From positions 1 to 64,000 of the forward strand of contig ARYC01000092.1 in assembly GCA_000711775.1 (NCBI GenBank): a stretch of DNA of 64,000 nucleotides. The letters run 5' to 3'. Shown one piece after another: positions 32,710 to 47,733 of the stretch. The notes below the pieces were generated by a model, which had not been told where the DNA came from, made no database searches, and saw only the letters and a program-made list of their open reading frames with translations. The translations under genes were made by a program, and so were the position numbers. Position 1 is the stretch's first letter, and every line of letters begins with the position of its first letter. Origin of the DNA: Oxytricha trifallax (lineage: Eukaryota > Ciliophora > Spirotrichea > Sporadotrichida > Oxytrichidae).

Positions 32710-34469
32710 TTAAATTAAATACATTTAATAAGAAATTCACATTGAAACCTATTAATAACCCCAACCCCTAACTAAATTTCAAAAAATACAAATATAAGCA
32801 TTTATTAACCTAATTAAGGGGTTTTGAGGGTTTTGATTGAGTTGCGTACAAATAAATTAAATTCTTATGTTAATGATTTTGGCTGGTATAAATGTTATCC
32901 CTAAAGTCTTCCCACTCAGACTCCCTAAATAAAAATTTACCTAGTAAATTCCTTTTCTCGTGAACAGTCAAGTCATCTTTTTGACTTTCAGTTTAATGGT
33001 TTAATTAGTTTACTAAATTTCATTGTTCATTAAAAGGTTTTGCTAGCCGTTATTGAATTCAGATTCATTAGGCATCTATTGTAATTCAGAAATATTTAAG
33101 TGAGGGAATTCTGGAAGCTACTGAGAATAATTTGCTCATTTAATAATCTCTTGTATTAAAGTTATTTAAACTTTAACTGAACTCTTCCTTTGAAATTTCA
33201 CATAAAAATACATTTGCTTCTTAAATCAAATTTTTATTTTTCCACTGCACTCTTTTGATTCAAAGAGAATTCAGTGTCTATTACTTACAAGGGATTTGGG
33301 ATCAACTTTGTTTTTGCTTTTAGTATTTCTTATAGTTTTTGAGAATTTTATTTATTTTGTAAGATACTTAAACTTCCATGATTTTAATTTGAAAGATTGA
33401 TACTTTCACTAGAATTTAAATCTAGCTAACTTTTAAGATTTTCTGAAGCTATAATAGTGAATAAATCCATGTCCTAGATGTTTCTGACCTTTCTAACAAT
33501 CCAGCCATTATCCAATTGCGATCATAAATTAGGCTTGTAATTGATATTCATTTCGATAGCAAAATATTTTATTAAGCTTTAGTAATTGTCTTCAAATTTT
33601 TCCATGTCTCAAGACACTCTCTCTATTAAATCTTCCTATGACTCTACAGATTGCTAGCTATTATCTGAAAAATTATAATGCTCATATTCCTCCAAGTAAT
33701 TCTTGTTATTATTGGGTGGTGTTAGGGATGAAGTGCAGGCTGAACTCTCATCTTTATTTTGTTTGAGGGCTTTTTTAGTTCTGAGTTTTGAGAGACCTTA
33801 AAGTCTAATTCCAATATTCAGTCTCATTTCCAACTTAAGTATTGAATTGATTTTGTTATTACATTTAGAAGATTGAGATATCAGACTATCATTCATTTTG
33901 AAATTTCACATTTATTCAATAAAATATTATTAATATAAATTTAAAACATTCTTAAAAGACTTTATTTAGTTCAATTTAAATATTCAAATAATTGTTAGAG
34001 ATAAAAATTTGAGATAAATCAAAAATTGCTCTAAATGATGGCTTACTCTTATAATTTAGCTTTACATTTCAATAAATAAATAAATAAATAGTATTAGATA
34101 AATAAACATGAATAAGTTGTTTATCAGCAATGTCTATATCCATTATAGGGTATCTTCATATATGCCTAATTTAAGTAATTTTTCTTCAGCCCACTACTTT
34201 AGTTATATATATGATTTAGCCTTTATCCTTGAATGAAGTTACCTATAAATATCTTTAATTGATTATAAACGCAGGGTCTAGTTAGTTGTGTTGTTAACGA
34301 GAAGACTGCAAGTTTTAGCTTTTCTAATCAAATTCTTCTCAGTTTTGTTCATATTTTTGGAATTTCTCCCATAAGAAAACTTGAAATTCTAGAAAATATA
34401 ACAAATTACATTTTGCTCATATGCATTTAGAGTTTGCAGTTGTTTTGCTCTACTTTTTTCTTTTTGTAG

Positions 34470-35210
34470 TAGTAATGATCATCAATACGCATTCAAGGTG
34501 TATCCCTTCAACTATCTCTTAAGTGATGATAAATATTAGATGGAGTTTACAAATGAGTATCAAGTACTCACTCAAGCAAAGTTAAAAGAGTGTAGTTACT
34601 TAATCAAGCTAGATGCTGTTCTCCTTGCCAAGGATCATCTTGCTTTCAGAATCCCACTCTATGAAATGACCCTAAGAGATTTCATAACAGATCAAAGGAA
34701 TCAAAAGTAACTTGGATAAATAGCAACTCAGACCGTATAAGGTATTAAAGAGCTTCATAAGTTAGGGTTTGTTCACAGACATTTGAAACCAGAAAATATA
34801 ATGATAAACTTCTCACCTATAAGAGTAGCAATAATCGATTTCAACAGAGCCTAAAGAGTGGAAGTATCAAGGCTTGGAACTGTAATGGGAACGCAAGGTA
34901 CTATCCAGAAAGAGAAGACTGGAGAGATGGAGACTTTTAGTGGGATGTGTGGGCTTTAGCAGCAATAACAATAGAGTGCGATATGCCTCGCAATGAATAC
35001 TACTCTACAAGATGCGAGAAGGATGCTAAACAAAGAATAAAGCAATTTATTGACAAAACAAGAGTATCTCAATCAATGAAACAAATGGCAGAGTCAATAA
35101 AAATAAAACCAAACTCAAGATCAGAAAAATCAATAGAGCAAATAGAAATGTGGTTAAGTAAGATAAACTTCAGACCTCTCCCACATGATCCAAAAGTGCA
35201 TTTTGAGTGA
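34470..35210 (+). pseudogene. K6: kinase fragment, HRD changed to HRH and frameshifted
   Basis: The catalytic Asp codon is CAT at 34780-34782 (HRH). A base is missing in the GGG TAC segment near 34896, shifting the frame. It has more substitutions than K1-K5, several creating Lys codons (IKIKPNSRSEKS). Confidence 0.85.
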
Positions 35211-36975
35211 TTAAATTAAATACATTTAATAAGAAATTCACATTGAAACCTATTAATAACCCCAACCCCTAACTAAATTTCAAAAAATACAAATATAAGC
35301 ATTTATTAACCTAATTAAGGGGTTTTGAGGGTTTTGATTGAGTTGCGTACAAATAAATTAAATTCTTATGTTAATGATTTTGGCTGGTATAAATGTTATC
35401 CCTAAAGTCTTCCCACTCAGACTCCCTAAATAAAAATTTACCTAGTAAATTCCTTTTCTCGTGAACAGTCAAGTCATCTTTTTGACTTTCAGTTTAATGG
35501 TTTAATTAGTTTACTAAATTTCATTGTTCATTAAAAGGTTTTGCTAGCCGTTATTGAATTCAGATTCATTAGGCATCTATTGTAATTCAGAAATATTTAA
35601 GTGAGGGAATTCTGGAAGCTACTGAGAATAATTTGCTCATTTAATAATCTCTTGTATTAAAGTTATTTAAACTTTAACTGAACTCTTCCTTTGAAATTTC
35701 ACATAAAAATACATTTGCTTCTTAAATCAAATTTTTATTTTTCCACTGCACTCTTTTGATTCAAAGAGAATTCAGTGTCTATTACTTACAAGGGATTTGG
35801 GATCAACTTTGTTTTTGCTTTTAGTATTTCTTATAGTTTTTGAGAATTTTATTTATTTTGTAAGATACTTAAACTTCCATGATTTTAATTTGAAAGATTG
35901 ATACTTTCACTAGAATTTAAATCTAGCTAACTTTTAAGATTTTCTGAAGCTATAATAGTGAATAAATCCATGTCCTAGATGTTTCTGACCTTTCTAACAA
36001 TCCAGCCATTATCCAATTGCGATCATAAATTAGGCTTGTAATTGATATTCATTTCGATAGCAAAATATTTTATTAAGCTTTAGTAATTGTCTTCAAATTT
36101 TTCCATGTCTCAAGACACTCTCTCTATTAAATCTTCCTATGACTCTACAGATTGCTAGCTATTATCTGAAAAATTATAATGCTCATATTCCTCCAAGTAA
36201 TTCTTGTTATTATTGGGTGGTGTTAGGGATGAAGTGCAGGCTGAACTCTCATCTTTATTTTGTTTGAGGGCTTTTTTAGTTCTGAGTTTTGAGAGACCTT
36301 AAAGTCTAATTCCAATATTCAGTCTCATTTCCAACTTAAGTATTGAATTGATTTTGTTATTACATTTAGAAGATTGAGATATCAGACTATCATTCATTTT
36401 GAAATTTCACATTTATTCAATAAAATATTATTAATATAAATTTAAAACATTCTTAAAAGACTTTATTTAGTTCAATTTAAATATTCAAATAATTGTTAGA
36501 GATAAAAATTTGAGATAAATCAAAAATTGCTCTAAATGATGGCTTACTCTTATAATTTAGCTTTACATTTCAATAAATAAATAAATAAATAAATAAGTAT
36601 TAGATAAATAAACATGAATAAGTTGTTTATCAGCAATGTCTATATCCATTATAGGGTATCTTCATATATGCCTAATTTAAGTAATTTTTCTTCAGCCCAC
36701 TACTTTAGTTATATATATGATTTAGCCTTTATCCTTGAATGAAGTTACCTATAAATATCTTTAATTGATTATAAACGCAGGGTCTAGTTAGTTGTGTTGT
36801 TAACGAGAAGACTGCAAGTTTTAGCTTTTCTAATCAAATTCTTCTCAGTTTTGTTCATATTTTTGGAATTTCTCCCATAAGAAAACTTGAAATTCTAGAA
36901 AATATAACAAATTACATTTTGCTCATATGCATTTAGAGTTTGCAGTTGTTTTGCTCTACTTTTTTCTTTTTGTAG

Positions 36976-37713
36976 TAGTAATGATCATCAATACGCATTC
37001 AAGGTGTATCCCTTCAACTATCTCTTAAGTGATGATTATTAGATGGAGTTTACAAATGAGTATCAAGTACTCACTCAAGCAAAATTTAAAGAGTGTAGTA
37101 ACTTAATCAAGCTAGATGCTGTTCTCCTTGCCAAGGATCATGCTGCATTCAGACTCCCACTCTATGAAATGACTTAAGAGATTTCATAACAGATCAAAGG
37201 AATCATAAGTAACTTGGATAAATAGCAACTCAGACCGTATAAGGTATTAAAGAGCTTCATAAGTTAGGGTTTGTTCACAGAGATTTGAAGCCAGAAAATA
37301 TAATGATAAACTTCTCACCTGTAAAAGTAGCAATAATCGATTTCAACAGAGCCTAAAGAGTGGAAGTATCAAGGCTTGGAACTGTAATGGGAACGCAAGG
37401 GTACTCTCCAGAAAGAGAGGACTGGAGAGATGGAGACTTTTAGTGGGATGTGTGGGCTTTAGCAGCAATAATAATAGAGTGCGATATGCCTCGCAATGAA
37501 TACTACTCTACAAGATGCGAGAAGGATGCTAAACAAAGAATAAAGCAATTTATTGACAAAACAAGAGTATCTCAATCAATGAAACAAATGGCAGAGTCAA
37601 TAATAATTAAACCAAACTCAAGATCAGACATATCAATAGAGCAGATAGAGTTGTGGTTAAGTAAGATAAACTTCAGACCTCTCCCACATGATCCAAAAGT
37701 GCATTTTGAGTGA
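36976..37713 (+). pseudogene. K7: kinase fragment, frameshifted
   Basis: A 3-base deletion near 37035 (in frame) and a 2-base deletion in the YEMTLRD segment near 37172 break the N-terminal half. The C-terminal half from 37450 remains open. Confidence 0.85.
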
Positions 37714-39478
37714 TTAAATTAAATACATTTAATAAGAAATTCACATTGAAACCTATTAATAACCCCAACCCCTAACTAAATTTCAAAAAATACAAATATA
37801 AGCATTTATTAACCTAATTAAGGGGTTTTGAGGGTTTTGATTGAGTTGCGTACAAATAAATTAAATTCTTATGTTAATGATTTTGGCTGGTATAAATGTT
37901 ATCCCTAAAGTCTTCCCACTCAGACTCCCTAAATAAAAATTTACCTAGTAAATTCCTTTTCTCGTGAACAGTCAAGTCATCTTTTTGACTTTCAGTTTAA
38001 TGGTTTAATTAGTTTACTAAATTTCATTGTTCATTAAAAGGTTTTGCTAGCCGTTATTGAATTCAGATTCATTAGGCATCTATTGTAATTCAGAAATATT
38101 TAAGTGAGGGAATTCTGGAAGCTACTGAGAATAATTTGCTCATTTAATAATCTCTTGTATTAAAGTTATTTAAACTTTAACTGAACTCTTCCTTTGAAAT
38201 TTCACATAAAAATACATTTGCTTCTTAAATCAAATTTTTATTTTTCCACTGCACTCTTTTGATTCAAAGAGAATTCAGTGTCTATTACTTACAAGGGATT
38301 TGGGATCAACTTTGTTTTTGCTTTTAGTATTTCTTATAGTTTTTGAGAATTTTATTTATTTTGTAAGATACTTAAACTTCCATGATTTTAATTTGAAAGA
38401 TTGATACTTTCACTAGAATTTAAATCTAGCTAACTTTTAAGATTTTCTGAAGCTATAATAGTGAATAAATCCATGTCCTAGATGTTTCTGACCTTTCTAA
38501 CAATCCAGCCATTATCCAATTGCGATCATAAATTAGGCTTGTAATTGATATTCATTTCGATAGCAAAATATTTTATTAAGCTTTAGTAATTGTCTTCAAA
38601 TTTTTCCATGTCTCAAGACACTCTCTCTATTAAATCTTCCTATGACTCTACAGATTGCTAGCTATTATCTGAAAAATTATAATGCTCATATTCCTCCAAG
38701 TAATTCTTGTTATTATTGGGTGGTGTTAGGGATGAAGTGCAGGCTGAACTCTCATCTTTATTTTGTTTGAGGGCTTTTTTAGTTCTGAGTTTTGAGAGAC
38801 CTTAAAGTCTAATTCCAATATTCAGTCTCATTTCCAACTTAAGTATTGAATTGATTTTGTTATTACATTTAGAAGATTGAGATATCAGACTATCATTCAT
38901 TTTGAAATTTCACATTTATTCAATAAAATATTATTAATATAAATTTAAAACATTCTTAAAAGACTTTATTTAGTTCAATTTAAATATTCAAATAATTGTT
39001 AGAGATAAAAATTTGAGATAAATCAAAAATTGCTCTAAATGATGGCTTACTCTTATAATTTAGCTTTACATTTCAATAAATAAATAAATAAATAAATAAG
39101 TATTAGATAAATAAACATGAATAAGTTGTTTATCAGCAATGTCTATATCCATTATAGGGTATCTTCATATATGCCTAATTTAAGTAATTTTTCTTCAGCC
39201 CACTACTTTAGTTATATATATGATTTAGCCTTTATCCTTGAATGAAGTTACCTATAAATATCTTTAATTGATTATAAACGCAGGGTCTAGTTAGTTGTGT
39301 TGTTAACGAGAAGACTGCAAGTTTTAGCTTTTCTAATCAAATTCTTCTCAGTTTTGTTCATATTTTTGGAATTTCTCCCATAAGAAAACTTGAAATTCTA
39401 GAAAATATAACAAATTACATTTTGCTCATATGCATTTAGAGTTTGCAGTTGTTTTGCTCTACTTTTTTCTTTTTGTAG

Positions 39479-40213
39479 TAGTAATGATCATCAATACGCA
39501 TTCAAGGTGTATCCCTTCAACTATCTCTTAAGTGATGATAAATATTAATAGAGTTTACAAATGAGTATCAAGTACTCACTCAAGCAAAATTTAAAGAATG
39601 TAGTAACTTAATCAAGCTAGATGCTGTTCTCCTTGCCAAGGATCATGCTGCATTCAGACTCCCACTTATGAAAGGACTCTAAGAGATTTCATAACAGATC
39701 AAAGGAATCATAAGTAACTTGGATAAATAGCAACTCAGACCGTATAAGGTATTAAAGAGCTTCATAAGTTAGGGTTTGTTCACAGAGACTTGAAGCCAGA
39801 AAATATAATGATAAACTTCTCACCTGTAAGAGTACAATAATCGATTTCAACAGAGCCTAAAGTGGAAGTATCAAGGCTTGGAACTGTAATGGGAACGCAA
39901 GGGTACTATCCAGAAAGAGAAGACGGAGAGATGGAGACTTTTAGTGGGATGTGTGGGCTTTAGCAGCAATAATAATAGAGTGCGATATGCCTCGCAATGA
40001 ATACTACTCTACAAGATGCGAGAAGGATGCTAAACAAAGAACAAAGCAATTTATTGACAAAACAAGAGTATCTCAATCAATGAAAAAATGGCAGAGTCAA
40101 TAATAATAAAACCAAACTCAAGATCAGACATATAAATAGAGCAGATAGAGTTCTGGTTAAGTAAGATAAACTTCAGACCTCTACCACATGATCCAAAAGT
40201 GCATTTTGAGTGA
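39479..40213 (+). pseudogene. K8: heavily damaged kinase fragment
   Basis: Several small indels: near 39545, 39665, 39833 (missing base before the IIDF segment), 39861, 39925 and 40084. No long part of the domain stays in one frame. The YEMTLRD lesion (cttatgaaaggactc) is shared with K11. Confidence 0.85.
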
Positions 40214-41978
40214 TTAAATTAAATACATTTAATAAGAAATTCACATTGAAACCTATTAATAACCCCAACCCCTAACTAAATTTCAAAAAATACAAATATA
40301 AGCATTTATTAACCTAATTAAGGGGTTTTGAGGGTTTTGATTGAGTTGCGTACAAATAAATTAAATTCTTATGTTAATGATTTTGGCTGGTATAAATGTT
40401 ATCCCTAAAGTCTTCCCACTCAGACTCCCTAAATAAAAATTTACCTAGTAAATTCCTTTTCTCGTGAACAGTCAAGTCATCTTTTTGACTTTCAGTTTAA
40501 TGGTTTAATTAGTTTACTAAATTTCATTGTTCATTAAAAGGTTTTGCTAGCCGTTATTGAATTCAGATTCATTAGGCATCTATTGTAATTCAGAAATATT
40601 TAAGTGAGGGAATTCTGGAAGCTACTGAGAATAATTTGCTCATTTAATAATCTCTTGTATTAAAGTTATTTAAACTTTAACTGAACTCTTCCTTTGAAAT
40701 TTCACATAAAAATACATTTGCTTCTTAAATCAAATTTTTATTTTTCCACTGCACTCTTTTGATTCAAAGAGAATTCAGTGTCTATTACTTACAAGGGATT
40801 TGGGATCAACTTTGTTTTTGCTTTTAGTATTTCTTATAGTTTTTGAGAATTTTATTTATTTTGTAAGATACTTAAACTTCCATGATTTTAATTTGAAAGA
40901 TTGATACTTTCACTAGAATTTAAATCTAGCTAACTTTTAAGATTTTCTGAAGCTATAATAGTGAATAAATCCATGTCCTAGATGTTTCTGACCTTTCTAA
41001 CAATCCAGCCATTATCCAATTGCGATCATAAATTAGGCTTGTAATTGATATTCATTTCGATAGCAAAATATTTTATTAAGCTTTAGTAATTGTCTTCAAA
41101 TTTTTCCATGTCTCAAGACACTCTCTCTATTAAATCTTCCTATGACTCTACAGATTGCTAGCTATTATCTGAAAAATTATAATGCTCATATTCCTCCAAG
41201 TAATTCTTGTTATTATTGGGTGGTGTTAGGGATGAAGTGCAGGCTGAACTCTCATCTTTATTTTGTTTGAGGGCTTTTTTAGTTCTGAGTTTTGAGAGAC
41301 CTTAAAGTCTAATTCCAATATTCAGTCTCATTTCCAACTTAAGTATTGAATTGATTTTGTTATTACATTTAGAAGATTGAGATATCAGACTATCATTCAT
41401 TTTGAAATTTCACATTTATTCAATAAAATATTATTAATATAAATTTAAAACATTCTTAAAAGACTTTATTTAGTTCAATTTAAATATTCAAATAATTGTT
41501 AGAGATAAAAATTTGAGATAAATCAAAAATTGCTCTAAATGATGGCTTACTCTTATAATTTAGCTTTACATTTCAATAAATAAATAAATAAATAAATAAG
41601 TATTAGATAAATAAACATGAATAAGTTGTTTATCAGCAATGTCTATATCCATTATAGGGTATCTTCATATATGCCTAATTTAAGTAATTTTTCTTCAGCC
41701 CACTACTTTAGTTATATATATGATTTAGCCTTTATCCTTGAATGAAGTTACCTATAAATATCTTTAATTGATTATAAACGCAGGGTCTAGTTAGTTGTGT
41801 TGTTAACGAGAAGACTGCAAGTTTTAGCTTTTCTAATCAAATTCTTCTCAGTTTTGTTCATATTTTTGGAATTTCTCCCATAAGAAAACTTGAAATTCTA
41901 GAAAATATAACAAATTACATTTTGCTCATATGCATTTAGAGTTTGCAGTTGTTTTGCTCTGCTTTTTTCTTTTTGTAG

Positions 41979-42722
41979 TAGTAATGATCAATCAATACGC
42001 ATACAAGGTGTATCCCTCAACTATCTCTTAAGTGATGATAAATATTAAATAGAGTTTACAAATGAGTATCAAGTACTCACTCAAGCAAAGTTTAAAGAGT
42101 GTAGTTACTTAATCAAGCTAGATGCTGTTCTCCTTGCCAACGATCATGTTGCTTTCAGACTCCCACTCTATGAAATGACTCTAAGAGATTTCATAACAGA
42201 TCAAAGGAATCATAAGTAACTTGGATAAATAGCAACTCAGACCGTATAAGGTATTAAGGAGCTTCATAAGTTAGGGTTTGTTCACAGAGATTTGAAGCCA
42301 GAAAATATAATGATAAACTTCTCACCTGTAAAAGTAGCAATAATCGATTTCAACAGAGCCTAAAGAGTGGAAGTATCAAGGCTTGGAACTGTAATGGGAA
42401 CGCAAGGGTACTATCCAGAATGAGAAGACTGGAGAGATGGAGACTTTTAGTGGGATGTGTGGGCTTTAGCAGCAATATAATAATAGAGTGCGATATGCCT
42501 CGCAATGAATACTACTCTACAAGATGCGAGAAAGATTCAAAACAAAGAATAAAGCAATTAATTGACAAAACAAGAGTATCTCAATCAATAAAACAAATTG
42601 CAGAGTCAATAATAATTAAACCAAACTCAAGATCAAAAATATCAATAGAGCAGATAGAGTTGTGGTTAAGTAAGATAAACTTCAGACCTCTCACACATGA
42701 TCCAAAAGTGCATTTTGAGTGA
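41979..42722 (+). pseudogene. K9: kinase fragment with indels
   Basis: An inserted base near 41990, a missing base near 42016, and a shift at the ALAAI segment near 42475. The 3' part is open but altered (DSKQRIKQL, MKQ changed to IKQI). Confidence 0.85.
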
Positions 42723-44488
42723 TTAAATTAAATACATTTAATAAGAAATTCACATTGAAACCTATTAATAACCCCAACCCCTAACTAAATTTCAAAAAAT
42801 ACAAATATAAGCATTTATTAACCTAATTAAGGGGTTTTGAGGGTTTTGATTGAGTTGCGTACAAATAAATTAAATTCTTATGTTAATGATTTTGGCTGGT
42901 ATAAATGTTATCCCTAAAGTCTTCCCACTCAGACTCCCTAAATAAAAATTTACCTAGTAAATTCCTTTTCTCGTGAACAGTCAAGTCATCTTTTTGACTT
43001 TCAGTTTAATGGTTTAATTAGTTTACTAAATTTCATTGTTCATTAAAAGGTTTTGCTAGCCGTTATTGAATTCAGATTCATTAGGCATCTATTGTAATTC
43101 AGAAATATTTAAGTGAGGGAATTCTGGAAGCTACTGAGAATAATTTGCTCATTTAATAATCTCTTGTATTAAAGTTATTTAAACTTTAACTGAACTCTTC
43201 CTTTGAAATTTCACATAAAAATACATTTGCTTCTTAAATCAAATTTTTATTTTTCCACTGCACTCTTTTGATTCAAAGAGAATTCAGTGTCTATTACTTA
43301 CAAGGGATTTGGGATCAACTTTGTTTTTGCTTTTAGTATTTCTTATAGTTTTTGAGAATTTTATTTATTTTGTAAGATACTTAAACTTCCATGATTTTAA
43401 TTTGAAAGATTGATACTTTCACTAGAATTTAAATCTAGCTAACTTTTAAGATTTTCTGAAGCTATAATAGTGAATAAATCCATGTCCTAGATGTTTCTGA
43501 CCTTTCTAACAATCCAGCCATTATCCAATTGCGATCATAAATTAGGCTTGTAATTGATATTCATTTCGATAGCAAAATATTTTATTAAGCTTTAGTAATT
43601 GTCTTCAAATTTTTCCATGTCTCAAGACACTCTCTCTATTAAATCTTCCTATGACTCTACAGATTGCTAGCTATTATCTGAAAAATTATAATGCTCATAT
43701 TCCTCCAAGTAATTCTTGTTATTATTGGGTGGTGTTAGGGATGAAGTGCAGGCTGAACTCTCATCTTTATTTTGTTTGAGGGCTTTTTTAGTTCTGAGTT
43801 TTGAGAGACCTTAAAGTCTAATTCCAATATTCAGTCTCATTTCCAACTTAAGTATTGAATTGATTTTGTTATTACATTTAGAAGATTGAGATATCAGACT
43901 ATCATTCATTTTGAAATTTCACATTTATTCAATAAAATATTATTAATATAAATTTAAAACATTCTTAAAAGACTTTATTTAGTTCAATTTAAATATTCAA
44001 ATAATTGTTAGAGATAAAAATTTGAGATAAATCAAAAATTGCTCTAAATGATGGCTTACTCTTATAATTTAGCTTTACATTTCAATAAATAATCCAATTA
44101 AATAAATAAGTATTAGATAAATAAACATGAATAAGTTGTTTATCAGCAATGTCTATATCCATTATAGGGTATCTTCATATATGCCTAATTTAAGTAATTT
44201 TTCTTCAGCCCACTACTTTAGTTATATATATGATTTAGCCTTTATCCTTGAATGAAGTTACCTATAAATATCTTTAATTGATTATAAACGCAGGGTCTAG
44301 TTAGTTGTGTTGTTAACGAGAAGACTGCAAGTTTTAGCTTTTCTAATCAAATTCTTCTCAGTTTTGTTCATATTTTTGGAATTTCTCCCATAAGAAAACT
44401 TGAAATTCTAGAAAATATAACAAATTACATTTTGCTCATATGCATTTAGAGTTTGCAGTTGTTTTGCTCTACTTTTTTCTTTTTGTAG

Positions 44489-45228
44489 TAGTAATGATCA
44501 TCAATACGCATTCAAGGTGTATCCCTTCAACTATCTCTTAAGTGATGATAAATATTAGATGGAGTTTACAAATGAGTATCAAGTACTCACTCAAGCAAAG
44601 TTTAAAGAGTGTAGTTACTTAATTAAGCTAGATGCTGTCCTCCTTGCTAAGGATCATGTTGCTTTCAGACTTCCACTCTATGAAATGCCCTTAGAGATTT
44701 CATAACAGATCAAAGGAATCATAAGTAACTTGGATAAATAGCGACTCAGACCGTATAAGGTATTAAAGAGCTTCATAAGTTAGGATTTGTTCACTGAGAT
44801 TTGAAGCCAGAAAATATAATGATAAACTTCTCACCTGTAAGAGTAGCAATAATCGATTTCAACAGAGCCAAAAGAGTGGAAGTATCAAGGCTGGAACTGT
44901 AATGGGAACGCAAGGGTACTATCAAGAAAGAGAGGACTGGAGAGATGGAGACTTTTAGTGGGATCTGTGGGCTTTAGCAGCAATAATAATAGAGTGCGAT
45001 ATGCCTCGCAATGAATACTACTCTACAAGATGCGAGAAGGATGCTAAACAAAGAATAAGGCAATTTATTGACAAAACAAGAGTATCTCAATCAATGAAAC
45101 AAATGGCAGAGTCAATATAAATTAAACGAAACTCAAGATCAGACATATCAATAGAGCAAATAGAAATGTGGTTAAGTAAGATAAACTTCAGACCTCTTCC
45201 ACATGATCCAAAAGTGCATTTTGAGTGA
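44489..45228 (+). pseudogene. K10: kinase fragment, stop inside the HRD motif
   Basis: The Arg codon of HRD is TGA at 44795-44797. There are deletions near 44690 (gaaatgcccttag, a lesion close to that of K13), 44891 and 45115. Confidence 0.85.
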
Positions 45229-46992
45229 TTAAATTAAATACATTTAATAAGAAATTCACATTGAAACCTATTAATAACCCCAACCCCTAACTAAATTTCA
45301 AAAAATACAAATATAAGCATTTATTAACCTAATTAAGGGGTTTTGAGGGTTTTGATTGAGTTGCGTACAAATAAATTAAATTCTTATGTTAATGATTTTG
45401 GCTGGTATAAATGTTATCCCTAAAGTCTTCCCACTCAGACTCCCTAAATAAAAATTTACCTAGTAAATTCCTTTTCTCGTGAACAGTCAAGTCATCTTTT
45501 TGACTTTCAGTTTAATGGTTTAATTAGTTTACTAAATTTCATTGTTCATTAAAAGGTTTTGCTAGCCGTTATTGAATTCAGATTCATTAGGCATCTATTG
45601 TAATTCAGAAATATTTAAGTGAGGGAATTCTGGAAGCTACTGAGAATAATTTGCTCATTTAATAATCTCTTGTATTAAAGTTATTTAAACTTTAACTGAA
45701 CTCTTCCTTTGAAATTTCACATAAAAATACATTTGCTTCTTAAATCAAATTTTTATTTTTCCACTGCACTCTTTTGATTCAAAGAGAATTCAGTGTCTAT
45801 TACTTACAAGGGATTTGGGATCAACTTTGTTTTTGCTTTTAGTATTTCTTATAGTTTTTGAGAATTTTATTTATTTTGTAAGATACTTAAACTTCCATGA
45901 TTTTAATTTGAAAGATTGATACTTTCACTAGAATTTAAATCTAGCTAACTTTTAAGATTTTCTGAAGCTATAATAGTGAATAAATCCATGTCCTAGATGT
46001 TTCTGACCTTTCTAACAATCCAGCCATTATCCAATTGCGATCATAAATTAGGCTTGTAATTGATATTCATTTCGATAGCAAAATATTTTATTAAGCTTTA
46101 GTAATTGTCTTCAAATTTTTCCATGTCTCAAGACACTCTCTCTATTAAATCTTCCTATGACTCTACAGATTGCTAGCTATTATCTGAAAAATTATAATGC
46201 TCATATTCCTCCAAGTAATTCTTGTTATTATTGGGTGGTGTTAGGGATGAAGTGCAGGCTGAACTCTCATCTTTATTTTGTTTGAGGGCTTTTTTAGTTC
46301 TGAGTTTTGAGAGACCTTAAAGTCTAATTCCAATATTCAGTCTCATTTCCAACTTAAGTATTGAATTGATTTTGTTATTACATTTAGAAGATTGAGATAT
46401 CAGACTATCATTCATTTTGAAATTTCACATTTATTCAATAAAATATTATTAATATAAATTTAAAACATTCTTAAAAGACTTTATTTAGTTCAATTTAAAT
46501 ATTCAAATAATTGTTAGAGATAAAAATTTGAGATAAATCAAAAATTGCTCTAAATGATGGCTTACTCTTATAATTTAGCTTTACATTTCAATAAATAAAT
46601 AAATAAATAATAAGTATTAGATAAATAAACATGAATAAGTTGTTTATCAGCAATGTCTATATCCATTATAGGGTATCTTCATATATGCCTAATTTAAGTA
46701 ATTTTTCTTCAGCCCACTACTTTAGTTATATATATGATTTAGCCTTTATCCTTGAATGAAGTTACCTATAAATATCTTTAATTGATTATAAACGCAGGGT
46801 CTAGTTAGTTGTGTTGTTAACGAGAAGACTGCAAGTTTTAGCTTTTCTAATCAAATTCTTCTCAGTTTTGTTCATATTTTTGGAATTTCTCCCATAAGAA
46901 AACTTGAAATTCTAGAAAATATAACAAATTACATTTTGCTCATATGCATTTAGAGTTTGCAGTTGTTTTGCTCTACTTTTTTCTTTTTGTAG

Positions 46993-47733
46993 TAGTAATG
47001 ATCATCAATACGCATTCAAGGTGTATCCCTTCAACTATCTCTTAAGTGATGATAAATATTAGATGGAGTTTACAAATGAGTATCAAGTACTCACTCAAGC
47101 AAAGTTTAAAGAATGTAGTTACTTAATCAAGCTAGATGCTGTTCTCCTTGCCAAGGATCATGTTGCTTTCAGACTTCCACTTATGAAAGGACTCTAAGAG
47201 ATTTCATAACAGATCAAAGGAATCATAAGTAACTTGGATAAATAGCAACTCAGACCGTATAAGATATTAAAGAGCTTCATAAATTAGGGTTTGTTCACAG
47301 AGATTTGAAGCCAGAAAATATAATGATAAACTTCTCACCTGTAAGAGTAGCAATAATCGATTTCAACAGAGCCTAAAGAGTGGAAGTATCAAGGCTTGGA
47401 ACTGTAATGGGAACGCAAGGGTACTATCCAGAAAGAGAAGACTGGAGAGATGGAGACTTTTAGTGGGATGTGTGGGCTATAGCAGCAATAATAATAGAGT
47501 GCGATATGCCTCGCAATGAATACTACTCTACAAGATGCGAGAAGGATGCTAAACAAAGAATAAAGCAAATTATTGACAAAACAAGAGTATCTCAATAAAT
47601 GAAACAAATGGCAGAGTCAATAATAATTAAACCAAACTCAAGATCAGACATATCAATAGAGCAGATAGAGTTGTGGTTAAGTAAAATAAACTTCAGACCT
47701 CTCCCACATGATCCAAAAGTGCATTTTGAGTGA
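46993..47733 (+). pseudogene. K11: kinase fragment, frameshifted
   Basis: It shares with K8 the altered YEMTLRD segment (cttatgaaaggactc near 47180), which shifts the frame. The rest is close to K1. Confidence 0.85.

Noticed and set aside
47389-47607. Minus-strand 72-residue protein in K11
   Set aside because: Antisense shadow of the kinase fragment, present only because of local substitutions.
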